Source: Paenibacillus mendelii (GTDB lineage Bacteria > Bacillota > Bacilli > Paenibacillales > Paenibacillaceae). Taken from it: a stretch of DNA of 64,000 nucleotides. Both the position numbers and the translations under genes were made by a program. Position 1 is the first letter of the stretch, and each line of letters opens with the position of its first letter. Of the stretch, positions 9,193 through 17,830 are shown in pieces. Under the pieces are notes generated by a model. That model worked only from the letters and a program-made list of their open reading frames with translations, was not told where the DNA came from and searched no databases. The stretch is taken from the NCBI RefSeq assembly GCF_024498075.1, contig NZ_JANHOF010000012.1, positions 62,001 through 126,000 on the forward strand, read 5' to 3'.

Positions 9193-10299
9193 ATGAAAAA
9201 AGAACTTCATGAGCCGGAGCGCGATTTCTTTCCGATCCAAGATTATGATTATATTGAATATTATGTTGGAAATGCAAAGCAGACGAGTTATTTCCTTAGC
9301 AGGGCTTTCGGATTTCAAGTTGTCGCTTATGCAGGGCTGGAAACCGGACAGCGTGATAAAGTTTCCTATGTGATGGAACAGAGGAAGACCCGGTTCGTCG
9401 TTACCGGTTCTCTTCGAGAAGATCATCCGATCAGCGAATTTGTGAAGAAGCATGGCGATGGGGTGAAAGACATTGCGCTTCGTGTGGAGGATGTTGAAAA
9501 GGCCTACATGGAGGCGGTTGCGAGAGGGGCTATCCCAATCCAAGAGCCTCAGGGTTTAACCGATGAGAACGGCACGCTGAAGAAAGCGATTATCGGAACT
9601 TACGGCGATACGGTGCATACGCTTGTTGAACGAAAAGATTATAACGGCGTGTTTATGCCTGGCTACCAGCCGGTCAATCATGCGGTGCCTGATGAGGAAA
9701 CGGGCCTGATCGGGATCGATCATGTTGTCGGGAACGTGAAGGAGATGGAAGAGTGGGTCGCCTATTATGAGAACGTCATGGGCTTTACGCAAATGATGCA
9801 TTTTGACGATAAGGACATCAGCACGGAGTACTCGGCGCTCATGTCGAAAGTGATGCATAACGGCGGCAGAATCAAGTTTCCTCTCAACGAGCCTGCAACC
9901 GGCAAACGCAAATCGCAGATTGAAGAGTACCTGGATTACTATAATGGCGCGGGCGTTCAGCATGTTGCGATTCTGACGAACGATATTGTGGCTACGGTAA
10001 AAAAACTTCATGACAATGGCGTGCAATTCCTGAATACCCCTGATGCCTACTATGACGTTCTTTCCGAGCGGGTAGGCGCCATTGATGAAGATATCCAGAA
10101 GCTCCGCGCAAATAAAATTCTGGTGGACCGCGATGAAGATGGCTATTTGCTGCAAATTTTCACCAAGCCTATCGTCGACCGTCCTACCCTCTTCTTTGAG
10201 ATCATTCAACGCAAAGGATCCAGAGGATTCGGCGAAGGCAACTTCAAAGCCTTGTTTGAATCGATCGAAAGAGAACAAGCTCGCAGAGGGAATCTTTAA
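9193..10299 (+). CDS. hpd: 4-hydroxyphenylpyruvate dioxygenase
   Basis: Converts 4-hydroxyphenylpyruvate to homogentisate with O2 and Fe(II), the entry step of tyrosine/phenylalanine degradation. The 368 residues fit bacterial HPPDs. It has two vicinal-oxygen-chelate domains; the C-terminal one carries the expected iron ligands His177 (GIDHVVGNV), His257 (GVQHVAILT) and Glu336 (LFFEIIQRKG), and the C-terminal helix GFGEGNFKALFESIE that gates the active site is present. GGGGGC precedes the ATG. First gene of the homogentisate operon: the next gene starts 16 bases after its stop. Very secure. Confidence 0.97.
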   Translation: MKKELHEPERDFFPIQDYDYIEYYVGNAKQTSYFLSRAFGFQVVAYAGLETGQRDKVSYVMEQRKTRFVVTGSLREDHPISEFVKKHGDGVKDIALRVEDVEKAYMEAVARGAIPIQEPQGLTDENGTLKKAIIGTYGDTVHTLVERKDYNGVFMPGYQPVNHAVPDEETGLIGIDHVVGNVKEMEEWVAYYENVMGFTQMMHFDDKDISTEYSALMSKVMHNGGRIKFPLNEPATGKRKSQIEEYLDYYNGAGVQHVAILTNDIVATVKKLHDNGVQFLNTPDAYYDVLSERVGAIDEDIQKLRANKILVDRDEDGYLLQIFTKPIVDRPTLFFEIIQRKGSRGFGEGNFKALFESIEREQARRGNL

Positions 10300-10315
10300 T
10301 CGGGGAGGCGCTAAG

Positions 10316-11269
10316 ATGTATCCCAGCGTACGGTTTTTCATGGAGAGGCTCATCGATTACGCAGGGCTGTTCCCTCCGGCCGAGCTGCCCCTTGGAGCGG
10401 CAATCCAAAATTACAATCGATACGGCCGTGATCAAGACAGTTGGATGTTAGGCCGATTCATTGTTCCTGTCTCGCGCCTCGGTGAGTTAGCATCCTACAA
10501 GTCTATGTTTTCGGAAGATCATCCTTTGATGCTGTCGGTCGTTGGGAATCGAAGCTGCGGCGATAAGGAATGTTTGGGGCTGCTGACAGGGAGTTTGGAC
10601 CGGATCCAGACATTCAGGAATCAATTTCAAGAAGCGGTCGAAATCGATACGCTCGAATTGCCGCTGCCGCCGATTCCGATTGAGGCCCCTCTTCTAGATG
10701 CGGTCGGAATGGGAGCATCCGGAGCCGGATTGCGGACATTCTGCGAACTGACGTATGCGCTTGATCCGCACTGGGAACCAAATATGCTCGAGGCCCTTGA
10801 TAAGATCGCGGCGCACAACTCTGTCAGCGAGGCGAAGATTGGCATGAAGCTAAGAGCCGGCGGCGTTACAGCCGATGCTTTCCCGGCTCCAGGCCAGATC
10901 GCGCTTGTCCTGAAAGCGTGCAGAGACAGAAATATCCCGATGAAATTTACAGCAGGGCTGCATCATCCCGTCCGCATGTACCGTCATGAAGTGAACGCGA
11001 AGATGCATGGGTTTCTCAACGTCTTTTTTGCAGGAATGCTGGCTTACGCTCATAAGCTTGATAATAAGAGCATTGCGGAAATTATTGAAGATGAGAATCC
11101 GGACAATTTCAACTTTACAGGTGATGGCATACGCTGGAGGAACCTCACCGTGACATCTGCAGAAGTTCAGGCTTATCGTGCTTGCGCATTAAGCGCCTAC
11201 GGGAGCTGCAGCTTCGACGAACCGCGTGATGAGATACGGGAGCTTCATAAACTGGATCAGAGGAGTTAA
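10316..11269 (+). CDS. Conserved protein of unknown function in the homogentisate operon
   Basis: A 317-residue cytoplasmic protein that I cannot assign to a named enzyme. The start is the ATG at 10316 (MYPSVRFF), with GGGGAGG 7-8 bases upstream and 16 bases after hpd; the longer open frame is spurious. There is no signal peptide or membrane segment. Apparent conserved blocks are IDYAGLFPPAELP near the N-terminus, KLRAGGVTADAFP near residue 180 and KFTAGLHHPVR near 210, the last rich in residues that could bind metal or substrate. The alternating strand/helix character would suit an alpha/beta barrel, but this is inference. It sits between hpd and fahA where the pathway needs a maleylacetoacetate isomerase; it does not resemble zeta-class glutathione transferases or DinB-type isomerases. 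Confidence 0.8.
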   Translation: MYPSVRFFMERLIDYAGLFPPAELPLGAAIQNYNRYGRDQDSWMLGRFIVPVSRLGELASYKSMFSEDHPLMLSVVGNRSCGDKECLGLLTGSLDRIQTFRNQFQEAVEIDTLELPLPPIPIEAPLLDAVGMGASGAGLRTFCELTYALDPHWEPNMLEALDKIAAHNSVSEAKIGMKLRAGGVTADAFPAPGQIALVLKACRDRNIPMKFTAGLHHPVRMYRHEVNAKMHGFLNVFFAGMLAYAHKLDNKSIAEIIEDENPDNFNFTGDGIRWRNLTVTSAEVQAYRACALSAYGSCSFDEPRDEIRELHKLDQRS

Positions 11270-11273
11270 TCAT

Positions 11274-12542
11274 ATGGTACGTTCTTTTATTGAAGTGGAG
11301 CCGGATTCGCATTTTCCTATACAGAACTTGCCGTATGGCGTATTCCGTCCGCGTCAAGGCGGTCTTCCGCGTATTGGCGTTGCGATCGGGAATTATGTGC
11401 TGGATCTGGCAGCGTTAGATAGAGCGGACTGCTTCGATAAGACGGCTGTAAGCGGCAAAGCCGTCTTTGCAAGGCCCTCGTTGAATGCGTTCATGGCTAT
11501 GGGCCGTCCGGTCTGGAGCGAGCTTCGTGCAACCATCGGGCGGCTGCTGGATGCGGAAGAACCGACATTGCGGGATAATGAGAAACTGCGGACGGCCGCG
11601 CTGCATCTTCAAAGCGAAGTCGAGATGCTGCTGCCGGCCGAGATTGGCGATTATACGGATTTCTACGCATCCAAAGCTCATGCAACCCATGTAGGCATCA
11701 TGTTTCGCGGCAAGGAAAATGCGCTTATGCCGAATTGGCTCCATCTTCCTGTCGGTTATCACGGCAGAGCAAGCTCCGTTGTGATCAGCGGTACGGAAGT
11801 GCGTCGTCCGCATGGACAGATGAAGCCCCCTGATTCAGCCGTGCCGGTCTTCGGACCAAGCCGTCAGTTGGATTTCGAATTGGAGATGGGTTGGCTGATT
11901 GGAACCGGCAATGAACAAGGTCTGCCCATCCCGATTGAAGAAGCCGAAGACCATATTTTTGGACTTGTGCTCGTCAACGATTGGAGCACGCGGGATATCC
12001 AGGCCTGGGAGTACCAGCCGCTCGGCCCCTTTCTGGGAAAAAATTTCGCTACCTCCATATCTCCATGGGTCGTGCCTCTTGAAGCGCTTGCGCCGTTCCG
12101 CGTTCCGGCTCCGAAGCAGGAGCCGGATCCGCTGCCTTATTTGCGTCAGAAGAAATCGGGCTCCTTCGATATTCAATTGGAAGTTTATTTGCAAAGCGAA
12201 GCCTTGGAGCGGCAGGAACGGATTGCGGCAACCAACTACAGTTATTTGTATTGGACGATAGCGCAGCAAATCGCGCATCATACGGTGGGAGGCTGCAATC
12301 TGCAGCCTGGGGATTTGCTCGCTTCCGGAACGATTAGCGGTCTGGTCAAGGAATCGCGGGGATGCATGCTGGAATTGACGTGGCGTGGTACGGAGCCGTT
12401 ACGAATGAGCAATGGCGAGGAGCGGATATGGCTGGCGGACGGAGATCGTTTAACCATGACCGGCTGGTGCCAAGGCGACGGCTACAAAGTAGGCTTCGGC
12501 GAGGTGACCGGGCGGGTATTGCCGGCACTCGGATTAACCTGA
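11274..12542 (+). CDS. fahA: Fumarylacetoacetase
   Basis: Hydrolyses fumarylacetoacetate to fumarate and acetoacetate, the last step of the homogentisate pathway. I place the start at the ATG at 11274 (MVRSFIEVEP) with AGGAG 8 bases upstream, giving 422 residues, the usual length. An N-terminal SH3-like domain precedes the FAH hydrolase fold, which shows the catalytic/metal-binding set: DFYASKAHATHVG (Asp and general-base His), FELEMGWLIG (two metal Glu) and VNDWSTRDIQAWEY (Asp, Arg, Gln) followed by the conserved LGKNFATSISPWVV. The preceding gene stops 5 bases upstream, so translation is probably coupled. Confidence 0.96.
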   Translation: MVRSFIEVEPDSHFPIQNLPYGVFRPRQGGLPRIGVAIGNYVLDLAALDRADCFDKTAVSGKAVFARPSLNAFMAMGRPVWSELRATIGRLLDAEEPTLRDNEKLRTAALHLQSEVEMLLPAEIGDYTDFYASKAHATHVGIMFRGKENALMPNWLHLPVGYHGRASSVVISGTEVRRPHGQMKPPDSAVPVFGPSRQLDFELEMGWLIGTGNEQGLPIPIEEAEDHIFGLVLVNDWSTRDIQAWEYQPLGPFLGKNFATSISPWVVPLEALAPFRVPAPKQEPDPLPYLRQKKSGSFDIQLEVYLQSEALERQERIAATNYSYLYWTIAQQIAHHTVGGCNLQPGDLLASGTISGLVKESRGCMLELTWRGTEPLRMSNGEERIWLADGDRLTMTGWCQGDGYKVGFGEVTGRVLPALGLT

Positions 12543-12558
12543 AGAGGAGACGGGCAGG

Positions 12559-13713
12559 ATGCCTTTTTATCATCGTATGGGCGAGATACCGAGGAAAAGA
12601 CATACGCAATTCAGGAAAAGCGACGGCACGCTGTACCGGGAACAGGTCATGGGGACAAAAGGCTTTTCCGGCATTCAATCCATTCTTTATCATCATACCG
12701 CTCCAACGGAAATCGTGAAGGCCGAGATCTATGCGTCGTGCCACGTTGGGTTTGAAGAACAAGGAGCATTGCGACACCGGCACTTCTTATCCGGACAATA
12801 TCAAGACAAAGGCGATGCCGTCGGCGGAAGACGCTATATTCTTGGGAATGAAGACGTCATGATTTCCATATCGAATCCGACGGAAGCCATGACCTATTAC
12901 TACCGTAACGCAGACGGCGACGAATTATTGTTTGTTCATCTGGGAACCGGAAAGGTAGAGTCGATCTTCGGCACGCTCAGCTATCGGCCAGGGGATTACA
13001 TCGTGATTCCGACGGGCACGATTTACCGGATCGTTCCGGATCCGGGGGATTCCAAGTTGTTGAACCTGGAAACGAGCAGCTGGATCACCACGCCGAAACG
13101 TTACCGAAACGAACATGGACAACTGCTCGAGCACAGTCCATTTTGCGAAAGGGATATCCGGCTCCCTGAAAAGCTGGAAACCTATACGGACACCGGTGAA
13201 TACGAGATTCGAACGAAAAGCAGAGGTTATTTGCACGCTCACTTCTATCAACATCACCCGTTGAATGTCGTAGGCTGGGACGGCTATCTATATCCGTATA
13301 TTTTCAATATTGCAGATTTCGAACCGATTACGGGACGCATTCACATGCCTCCGCCCACCCACCAAACATTCGAAGGGCATAACTTTGTTGTCTGCTCATT
13401 CGTTCCGAGATTATACGATTATCATCCTGACGCGATACCGACTCCTTATTTTCACAGCAATGTGGACAGTGATGAGGTGCTCTACTATGTGAAAGGCAAT
13501 TTCATGAGCCGCAAAGGCGTCACGGAAGGCTCTATTACGCTGCATCCCAATGGGATTCCTCACGGTCCGCATCCGGGTAAGATCGAATCCGGAATAGGTC
13601 AAAAGGAGACGCATGAATTGGCGGTTATGATTGACACGTTCCGTCCATTGCGCGTGGTAAAAGGGGCAGAGCAGCTTGAGGATCTGCGTTATCCGTACAG
13701 CTGGACTCCATAA
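12559..13713 (+). CDS. hmgA: Homogentisate 1,2-dioxygenase
   Basis: Opens the homogentisate ring to maleylacetoacetate with O2 and non-haem Fe(II). It has 384 residues, at the short end of the family and typical of the Bacillota/actinobacterial type. The C-terminal cupin part shows THQTFEGHNFVVCSFVPR, the iron-site block HSNVDSDEVLYYVKGNF (His and Glu ligands) and the substrate-side block GIPHGPHPG. Start ATG with GAGGAG about 11 bases upstream. It lies 16 bases after fahA and is the last gene of the operon. Confidence 0.95.
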   Translation: MPFYHRMGEIPRKRHTQFRKSDGTLYREQVMGTKGFSGIQSILYHHTAPTEIVKAEIYASCHVGFEEQGALRHRHFLSGQYQDKGDAVGGRRYILGNEDVMISISNPTEAMTYYYRNADGDELLFVHLGTGKVESIFGTLSYRPGDYIVIPTGTIYRIVPDPGDSKLLNLETSSWITTPKRYRNEHGQLLEHSPFCERDIRLPEKLETYTDTGEYEIRTKSRGYLHAHFYQHHPLNVVGWDGYLYPYIFNIADFEPITGRIHMPPPTHQTFEGHNFVVCSFVPRLYDYHPDAIPTPYFHSNVDSDEVLYYVKGNFMSRKGVTEGSITLHPNGIPHGPHPGKIESGIGQKETHELAVMIDTFRPLRVVKGAEQLEDLRYPYSWTP

Positions 13714-13730
13714 TGAATGCAATGCATTAT

Positions 13731-13767
13731 AAAAGAAGCCTTGATCGTTGAGGCTTCTTTTTATTAT
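13731..13767 (+). terminator. Terminator of the homogentisate operon
   Basis: AAAGAAGCCT and AGGCTTCTTT form a 10-bp stem with a 9-base loop, followed by TTATTATT. It lies 18 bases after the hmgA stop. Confidence 0.85.
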
Positions 13768-13949
13768 TAGTTGATTAATCATTATGATGAGAAGCGGGCG
13801 TAAAAGGGGCATCGAACATGCTATTCGAAGGACGGATGAAAAGAAATCAGCGATCGGAGAACAAGCAAGGTTGGTTTGAAATACGGGGGATGACCGACCA
13901 AAGTGGATGTAAGTCAGAGAACTAGAACGGGGTTAATGAAGCGAAATAT

Positions 13950-14579
13950 TTAGGAGGCTAATGCTTCGTTCGTAATCTTTACAATATCAATCGGAGAGGT
14001 TGATCCTTCGCTGACCATATCGGGTAAAATATGTTGCAGGAAATAGTCAACGCAATGAAGTTTAACGCCTTTAATCTTTATAAGAGCACTGCGATACATG
14101 ACGATAAATTCTTTCTCCATATTCCCGCGCTGCAGCTCTGTGAAGGCTTCATAGATCTGATCCATTTTGTCCGCAACCTCTAATATTAGCCCTTCCACTG
14201 AATCGTCTTTGCCTTCGCGCAGCTGTCTGCGGAAGATGGGCTTAAATTCCTCCGGAATATGCTCGTCGATGAAATGAGCGATCATTCCTTCTTCTACTTG
14301 CTGCAGCATGGAGCGAAGCTCGAGTGAATAGTGCTTCACGGGTGTTTTGATATCGCCGATAAAAATTTCCCCGTAATCATGGCTGCTTGTGATTTCGTAC
14401 AGCTTCTTCCAATCCACGGCGACACCGTTGCTCTCCTCAATATCCGCCAATGTTTTGGCATATTGAACAACCTTCCATGAATGAGCGGATACGCTGTGCT
14501 CCTCGAATTTGAATTTACCCGGACAACGAATGATACGCTCTAGATCGTTAAGCGATTGAAAATACGTATGAATACCCAT
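13950..14579 (-). CDS. YfbR-like 5'-deoxynucleotidase, HD domain
   Basis: Predicted metal-dependent hydrolase that removes phosphate from deoxyribonucleoside 5'-monophosphates, as E. coli YfbR does. The 209 residues contain the HD-superfamily metal site in the same numbering as YfbR: His33 (EEHSVSAHSW), His67-Asp68 (SSHDYGEI) and Asp137 (LEVADKMD). GDIKTPVK after the HD pair is also typical of the family. An AAAGGAG site lies 9 bases before the ATG. It appears monocistronic; role probably nucleotide pool control. Confidence 0.87.
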   Translation of the reverse strand: MGIHTYFQSLNDLERIIRCPGKFKFEEHSVSAHSWKVVQYAKTLADIEESNGVAVDWKKLYEITSSHDYGEIFIGDIKTPVKHYSLELRSMLQQVEEGMIAHFIDEHIPEEFKPIFRRQLREGKDDSVEGLILEVADKMDQIYEAFTELQRGNMEKEFIVMYRSALIKIKGVKLHCVDYFLQHILPDMVSEGSTSPIDIVKITNEALAS

Positions 14580-14742
14580 ATATAGGTCTCCTTTCTTTGG
14601 TGAATGTAATGAGTGCTGTTTAGGTATAGTATATATCCGATTTGTTAATGGATGATTAACTTAAACAAGGTGCTTCGTTATCTTGTGATAACAGACTACG
14701 CGGATGAAGAAGCAGCTGCAGCCTCTTCCTCATGAAATAGAG

Positions 14743-14814
14743 AAAGCACCCTTTAGCCAAACGTCGGGCTCACCGCAGAGCGGTCCGATGTTTACTCTAA
14801 AAGGGTGCTTGGTT
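14743..14814. terminator. Long nested hairpin between the nucleotidase and GntR genes
   Basis: AAGCACCCTTTAG and CTAAAAGGGTGCTT form the outer stem (one bulged base), and the 45-base interior folds again through CGTCGGG/TCCGATG and ACCGC/GCGGT arms. It follows the minus-strand GntR gene stop, so it probably acts as its terminator, but the T-tract is weak on both strands and the nested structure is larger than an ordinary terminator. Confidence 0.45.
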
Positions 14815-14825
14815 GTGGTTAACTG

Positions 14826-15518
14826 TTAACTTTTCGATTCGCCGCCTTGCAGCATCCTGGAAATTCGCAGAGCGTTCAGTACGACATTGAATCCGGTTTC
14901 CTTCTGGGAACGGATGATTCGCGCGGCTTTCTCCTCGTCTCGCTCGCGAATCGCATTCACGATGGAACGATGCTCCTCATTGGAATGGCGCAGACGATCC
15001 GGGTCGTAGTGGAACACCATCTTGGAGTTTTCACTGCGCAGGAACAGGTTCTCGACCATATCGATTAAGACCTGGGCATGCGAGGCACGATAGAGCTGTT
15101 GATGAAACGCCCGGTTGCTGAGGGAATACGCGTTCAGGTCTTGTTTGTTAATGCTGTCATCCATCTCATCCACTAGCCGTTCCAGCGCATCGATTTCTTC
15201 CGTAGAAGCGGCTTTTGAGGCTAATCGCGTAGAGAGGGTTTCCAGCTCGATTCGAATGAGGAAGATTTCTTCCAGTGTTTCGGTGTTGATGGGGGCGACA
15301 CGCGCTCCGCTGTGCGATTTCGTTTCGAGCAGTCCATCGGCTGCCAGCCGCTTGATCGCTTCCCGGACAGGAATGTCGCTAACCCCGAGCTGCTGCGCAA
15401 CATCGCGGATAATGATTCGCCCATCCGGCTTATATATACCCGTTATGATTTGCTCTTTGATGAAATCATAAACCATATCTGATTTCGTATTGCCTTTATG
15501 TTGATCAATCGACTTCAT
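14826..15518 (-). CDS. GntR-family transcriptional regulator, FadR/FCD subfamily
   Basis: DNA-binding repressor or activator of 230 residues. N-terminal winged helix-turn-helix about residues 12-80 (GVSDIPVREAIKRLAADGLL is the GntR recognition block), C-terminal all-helical FCD ligand domain about 90-215, which in this family often binds a metal and a carboxylic-acid effector. GGAGG lies 7 bases before the ATG. It is divergent from the seven-gene catabolic operon at 15805-21777 and so is its likely regulator, responding to the substrate or an acidic intermediate. Confidence 0.92.
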   Translation of the reverse strand: MKSIDQHKGNTKSDMVYDFIKEQIITGIYKPDGRIIIRDVAQQLGVSDIPVREAIKRLAADGLLETKSHSGARVAPINTETLEEIFLIRIELETLSTRLASKAASTEEIDALERLVDEMDDSINKQDLNAYSLSNRAFHQQLYRASHAQVLIDMVENLFLRSENSKMVFHYDPDRLRHSNEEHRSIVNAIRERDEEKAARIIRSQKETGFNVVLNALRISRMLQGGESKS

Positions 15519-15579
15519 ATATAACCTCCATAAGGAATTTACCTCGATAATCCCAAAAAGGGGGAACTATTAATACTTT

Positions 15580-15741
15580 ATCATATATGATTTTGTTCAA
15601 ATTGTACATAAATAATGACTACATCATATATTTTCTATAAATTTCAAGTATAAAACGTTTTCAATTGCTATTGATTTCTTACGCAAAGACTTTTAATATA
15701 TAATCATATTCAAAAAGATATATGATTTACGAATTATGATA
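15580..15741. promoter_or_regulatory. Putative operator cluster for the divergent GntR regulator
   Basis: The divergent gap contains a perfect palindrome ATCATATATGAT at 15580-15591 and further ATCATAT or ATATGAT half sites at 15623, 15703, 15718 and a TTATGAT at 15734. Repetition of the same element in a 160-base control region beside an FCD regulator suggests its binding sites. High AT content makes chance copies possible. Confidence 0.45.
15650..15663 (+). promoter_or_regulatory. Candidate cre (CcpA) box upstream of the catabolic operon
   Basis: ATAAAACGTTTTCA matches the cre consensus TGWAANCGNTNWCA at every position but the first two and is centred on AAAACGTTTT. It lies about 145 bases upstream of the first gene of the operon. 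Such sites mediate glucose repression in Bacillota. Confidence 0.35.
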
Positions 15742-15804
15742 TCTAATTCAATGCAGCTGTCTTATCAACCTAGAAGAGAATCGACAGAAGGCGAGGAGAA
15801 CGCG

Positions 15805-16692
15805 ATGCAAGAACTGCTGGAAGGCGCGTATGATCTGCACGTACACACAGGACCGGATGTAAGTCCGCGGAAGCTTGACGATCTGGATATGGCGGAGCGC
15901 ATTCAGAAGATCGGGATGAAGGGCTTCGGCATTAAATCCCATTACTTCTGCACGGGTGAGCGCGCGAGGATCGTGAAGAAAGTGTACCCCGATCTCAATC
16001 CGATCGGCGCGCTGTGCCTTAATCATACGGTAGGCGGCATCAATCCGGTCGCGGTGGAGATGGCTGCGCGGGTTGGCGCCAAGATCATCTGGATGCCTAC
16101 GTTCGATGCAGCCAACGAAATGGAATACATGTTTAATCAGACCAGTTATGAAGAATTGCCGCCCTGGGCGAAGGTGCAATTCGAGCTCAGCAAGCAGGGC
16201 AAGGTGCAAGCGGGCATTACCATTCTTGAGGACGGTAAGCTGAAGCCGAGTGTACTGGAAGTGCTCGACATCGCCGCAAAGAATGACCTCATCCTCGCTA
16301 CCGGTCATCTGGGTAAGGAAGAGATCTATGCGCTCGTTACCGCAGCGAAGGAGCAAGGCTTGAAGAAGGTTGTCGTCACGCACCCAACCTTTTCTTCTGT
16401 CAATCTCTCCAAGGAAGAACAGAAGGAGCTGGCCGGGCTCGGCGCATATATGGAGCAATGCTTCGGCGTCATTACGCCGCATTATGGCATCGACTGGGAT
16501 GCGCTCTATGAGACGATTCGGTTCGTTGGACCGGAGAATTGCATTTTATCCAGCGACTTGGGTCAAACGAGCAATCCCTATCCCGATGAAGGGCTAATCA
16601 CCTTCGTCACCAATCTGCATAACAATGGCTTCTCGAAGGAAGAAATCAAGACGATGACAACCAAGAACACGACGTTCTTGGCGGAAGGCTAA
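15805..16692 (+). CDS. DUF6282 family putative metal-dependent hydrolase
   Basis: First gene of the catabolic operon. I place the start at the ATG at 15805 (MQELLEGAYD) with GAGGAG 8-9 bases upstream, giving 295 residues. The fold looks like an amidohydrolase/PHP-type metal hydrolase: YDLHVHTGPD near the N-terminus provides a His-x-His pair, later blocks are IKSHYF, ATGHLGKEE, VTHPTFSS and LSSDLGQ, which supply further His and Asp ligands. No signal peptide. The family has no established reaction that I know; in this operon hydrolysis of a lactone, amide or ester made from or equal to the imported acid is plausible. Confidence 0.75.
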   Translation: MQELLEGAYDLHVHTGPDVSPRKLDDLDMAERIQKIGMKGFGIKSHYFCTGERARIVKKVYPDLNPIGALCLNHTVGGINPVAVEMAARVGAKIIWMPTFDAANEMEYMFNQTSYEELPPWAKVQFELSKQGKVQAGITILEDGKLKPSVLEVLDIAAKNDLILATGHLGKEEIYALVTAAKEQGLKKVVVTHPTFSSVNLSKEEQKELAGLGAYMEQCFGVITPHYGIDWDALYETIRFVGPENCILSSDLGQTSNPYPDEGLITFVTNLHNNGFSKEEIKTMTTKNTTFLAEG

Positions 16693-16716
16693 CGGACAAC
16701 AGGGGAGGAAATCAAC

Positions 16717-17052
16717 ATGAGTATAAAAGCAGCTAATTGGAACACCTTGCAGGAGGTTCTCGTTCGCGAAGGCGTAACGCGCAAAGCATTCAGCGGAGAA
16801 GGAGCGACGCTGGCTCTTCACGTTCTGCAGCCTGGACACGAGCCGAAGCCGCATAGTCACGCCTATGAGCAAATCGTCTATATTCTAAGCGGAAAAGTGA
16901 AATTCCATATCGGGGATGAGTCCGTATTGCTGGAAGCGGGCGGATTGCTCGCCGTACCGCCGGATGTGATGCATTACGCGGAAGTGGTCGGCGATGAGCC
17001 CGTCTACAACCTGGATGTGTTTACGCCGAAGAGGGATGAATATGCGTCCTAA
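16717..17052 (+). CDS. Small cupin-domain protein
   Basis: A 111-residue single-domain cupin. Motif 1 is PHSHAYEQIVYILSG (two His and a Glu of the metal site) and motif 2 is AVPPDVMHYAEV (third His). Such small cupins act as isomerases, decarboxylases, dioxygenases or sugar/acid-binding proteins, so the reaction cannot be read off. AGGGGAGG lies 9 bases upstream of the ATG, 24 bases after the DUF6282 gene, and the aldolase gene starts inside its last codons, showing tight coupling. Confidence 0.85.
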   Translation: MSIKAANWNTLQEVLVREGVTRKAFSGEGATLALHVLQPGHEPKPHSHAYEQIVYILSGKVKFHIGDESVLLEAGGLLAVPPDVMHYAEVVGDEPVYNLDVFTPKRDEYAS

Positions 17053-17830
17053 TGTGTTCAAGAAGCGTCTATCGGATACGTCCCAAGTAGGGACGTTCGT
17101 CAAGATCGACTCGGCGGAAACCATCGAATTGCTCGGATATGCCGGCTTCGATTTCATCGTGATCGACATGGAGCATACGACGCTGGATTTTGGACAGGTG
17201 GAGCGGATGGTGCGGGTCGCCGACTTGCACGGCATGAGCAGTATAATCCGGGTTCCCGATGCAAGCAGGATGTCGATTCTGCGGGCGCTGGACCTCGGCG
17301 CAGCGGGCGTTCAAGTTCCGCAAGTATATACGGCAGGCGAAGTCCGGGATGTTGTCGACAAGGCCAAATATCCGCCGCAGGGTTCGCGGGGACTCACCTA
17401 TGCCCACCGTGCTGCCGGCTTCGGACACACACCAGGCACGTATGTGGAAGATCAGAACGAGGCAAGCACGATCATTGTTCACGTCGAAACTGTAAACGCT
17501 TACGAACACATCGCTGAGCTGTGCGCCGTTGAAGGACTGGATGCCGTCTTCATCGGACCTCTCGACTTAAGCGTGTGCTTAGGGGTTACCGGGGCTGATT
17601 ATATCGAGGGTGAACTAGCCGCACCTGTTCGATCGATATTGGATGCCTGCAGGCAGGCGGGGAAGATGCCGGGCATTGCCGTGACGAATGCAGCGCAATA
17701 TAAGTTTGCGCTCCAGCAGCGTATTCCTTATATCGTATGGTCGTCCGACGTGGCCTTTTTTAAACAATCGCTTGATGCAATCATCCAGACAAAAAGCAAT
17801 GTAGAACTCGAATATACGGGGGAATCTTAG
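17042..17830 (+). CDS. HpcH/HpaI family aldolase
   Basis: Class II pyruvate-type aldolase that cleaves a 2-keto-3-deoxy or 4-hydroxy-2-oxo acid to pyruvate (or an oxaloacetate-like product) and an aldehyde. The start is the ATG at 17042, overlapping the cupin gene by 11 bases, giving 262 residues. Seen: FIVIDMEHTTLDF (metal Glu region), GAAGVQVPQV, VHVETVNAYE (metal Glu), and GLDAVFIGPLDLSVCLG (metal Asp), in the order of the family's TIM barrel. It stops directly before the MFS gene. Substrate unknown. Confidence 0.92.
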   Translation: MRPNVFKKRLSDTSQVGTFVKIDSAETIELLGYAGFDFIVIDMEHTTLDFGQVERMVRVADLHGMSSIIRVPDASRMSILRALDLGAAGVQVPQVYTAGEVRDVVDKAKYPPQGSRGLTYAHRAAGFGHTPGTYVEDQNEASTIIVHVETVNAYEHIAELCAVEGLDAVFIGPLDLSVCLGVTGADYIEGELAAPVRSILDACRQAGKMPGIAVTNAAQYKFALQQRIPYIVWSSDVAFFKQSLDAIIQTKSNVELEYTGES

